Below are positions 63,720 through 64,000 of a stretch of DNA of 64,000 bases, piece after piece. The stretch is from Haloactinomyces albus. GTDB lineage: Bacteria; Actinomycetota; Actinomycetes; Mycobacteriales; Pseudonocardiaceae. Under the pieces are notes generated by a model. The model was not told the DNA's origin. It worked only from the letters and a program-made list of their open reading frames with translations, and did not search any database. Positions within the stretch are counted from its first letter, which is position 1. Every line of letters starts with the position of its first letter. The stretch is taken from positions 62,001 through 126,000 of the forward strand of contig NZ_JAVDXW010000002.1 of assembly GCF_031458135.1 (NCBI RefSeq), given 5' to 3'. A program made the position numbers and the translations under genes.

Positions 63720-64000
63720 CGCGACCTCCTCGTCGCCCTCGAAGGGCGGTACCCGTGCAGAAGCTTACAGTGACGACCGTCGCAAGATAGCCTTCGGAAT
63801 GCGCCGCTTCAAGGCATAGAAGCTTCGCCCGGCCGATCCGCTGCACCGGCCGGGACGTGAACGATCTCCTTCTTATTGCGAAAAGCATGTTCTCGATCCC
63901 GATGTTGAACAGCAGGATGCCGCGCGTTTTTTACCACGCCAACGGATCGCCAACGAGCGGGAGCCGATCACGGACGAACGGTCGCTTTTGGCCGATGAGC
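63720..64000. other. Upstream region of the GAF/LytTR gene
   Basis: 281 bp without a convincing gene. It includes an AT-richer patch around 63880-63935 that could hold promoters. Confidence 0.3.

Overview
The window looks like accessory chromosome of a high-GC actinobacterium. The two S-(hydroxymethyl)mycothiol dehydrogenases imply a mycothiol-producing actinomycete. The combination of heterotetrameric sarcosine oxidase, dimethylglycine oxidase, BCCT carrier and actinobacterial IS families fits the Pseudonocardiales, but this placement is inference and no species is claimed.

Layout. 1-11780 is a pile-up of mobile DNA: a KfrA-like gene divergent from a tyrosine recombinase, a TniA/TniB-like transposition module with two frameshifts, an IS30 element interrupted by an IS110 element, a decapitated enolase-superfamily gene, an IS630 remnant and IS4 copy 1. 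11815-39762 is a catabolic island for glycine betaine. 39766-45024 is a second IS cluster (IS4 copy 2 in opposite orientation with a perfect 10-bp target duplication, an IS5 remnant, an IS21 element and a tyrosine recombinase). 45300-53112 holds fur-katG among decayed genes, a Tn554-like remnant and an IS3 remnant. 53556-56645 holds a second formaldehyde module and a broken flavin/Fe-S reductase. 56876-59869 is a compact pqqABCDE operon. 59930-63719 holds IS remnants, a broken HEPN-type gene and a GAF/LytTR regulator.

How the island works. BCCT and MFS carriers would import betaines. The Rieske oxygenase (27851), probably fed by the ferredoxin and flavin reductase at 36479-37983, would demethylate glycine betaine to dimethylglycine. 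Dimethylglycine oxidase (21298) and SoxBDAG (14508-19551) then give sarcosine and glycine. GlyA makes serine and SdaA makes pyruvate. One-carbon units leave as methylene-THF and go through FolD, the FchA-type protein and PurU to formate, which the molybdopterin oxidoreductase (29233) may oxidise. Free formaldehyde would be handled by MscR plus the MBL hydrolase, and H2O2 by KatG.

Two observations stand out. The island FolD has isoleucine where the cyclohydrolase lysine normally sits, and it lies directly beside a separate cyclodeaminase/cyclohydrolase-type gene, suggesting a split of the two activities. A TGATATATCAG-type palindrome recurs in the glyA/dmgO divergent region and before the MFS gene, with a weaker version before the GntR gene, defining a candidate regulon.

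No tRNA, rRNA or CRISPR array was recognised. Many frameshifts lie in mobile or decayed genes, and several fall at runs of five C/G, so some could be assembly errors.
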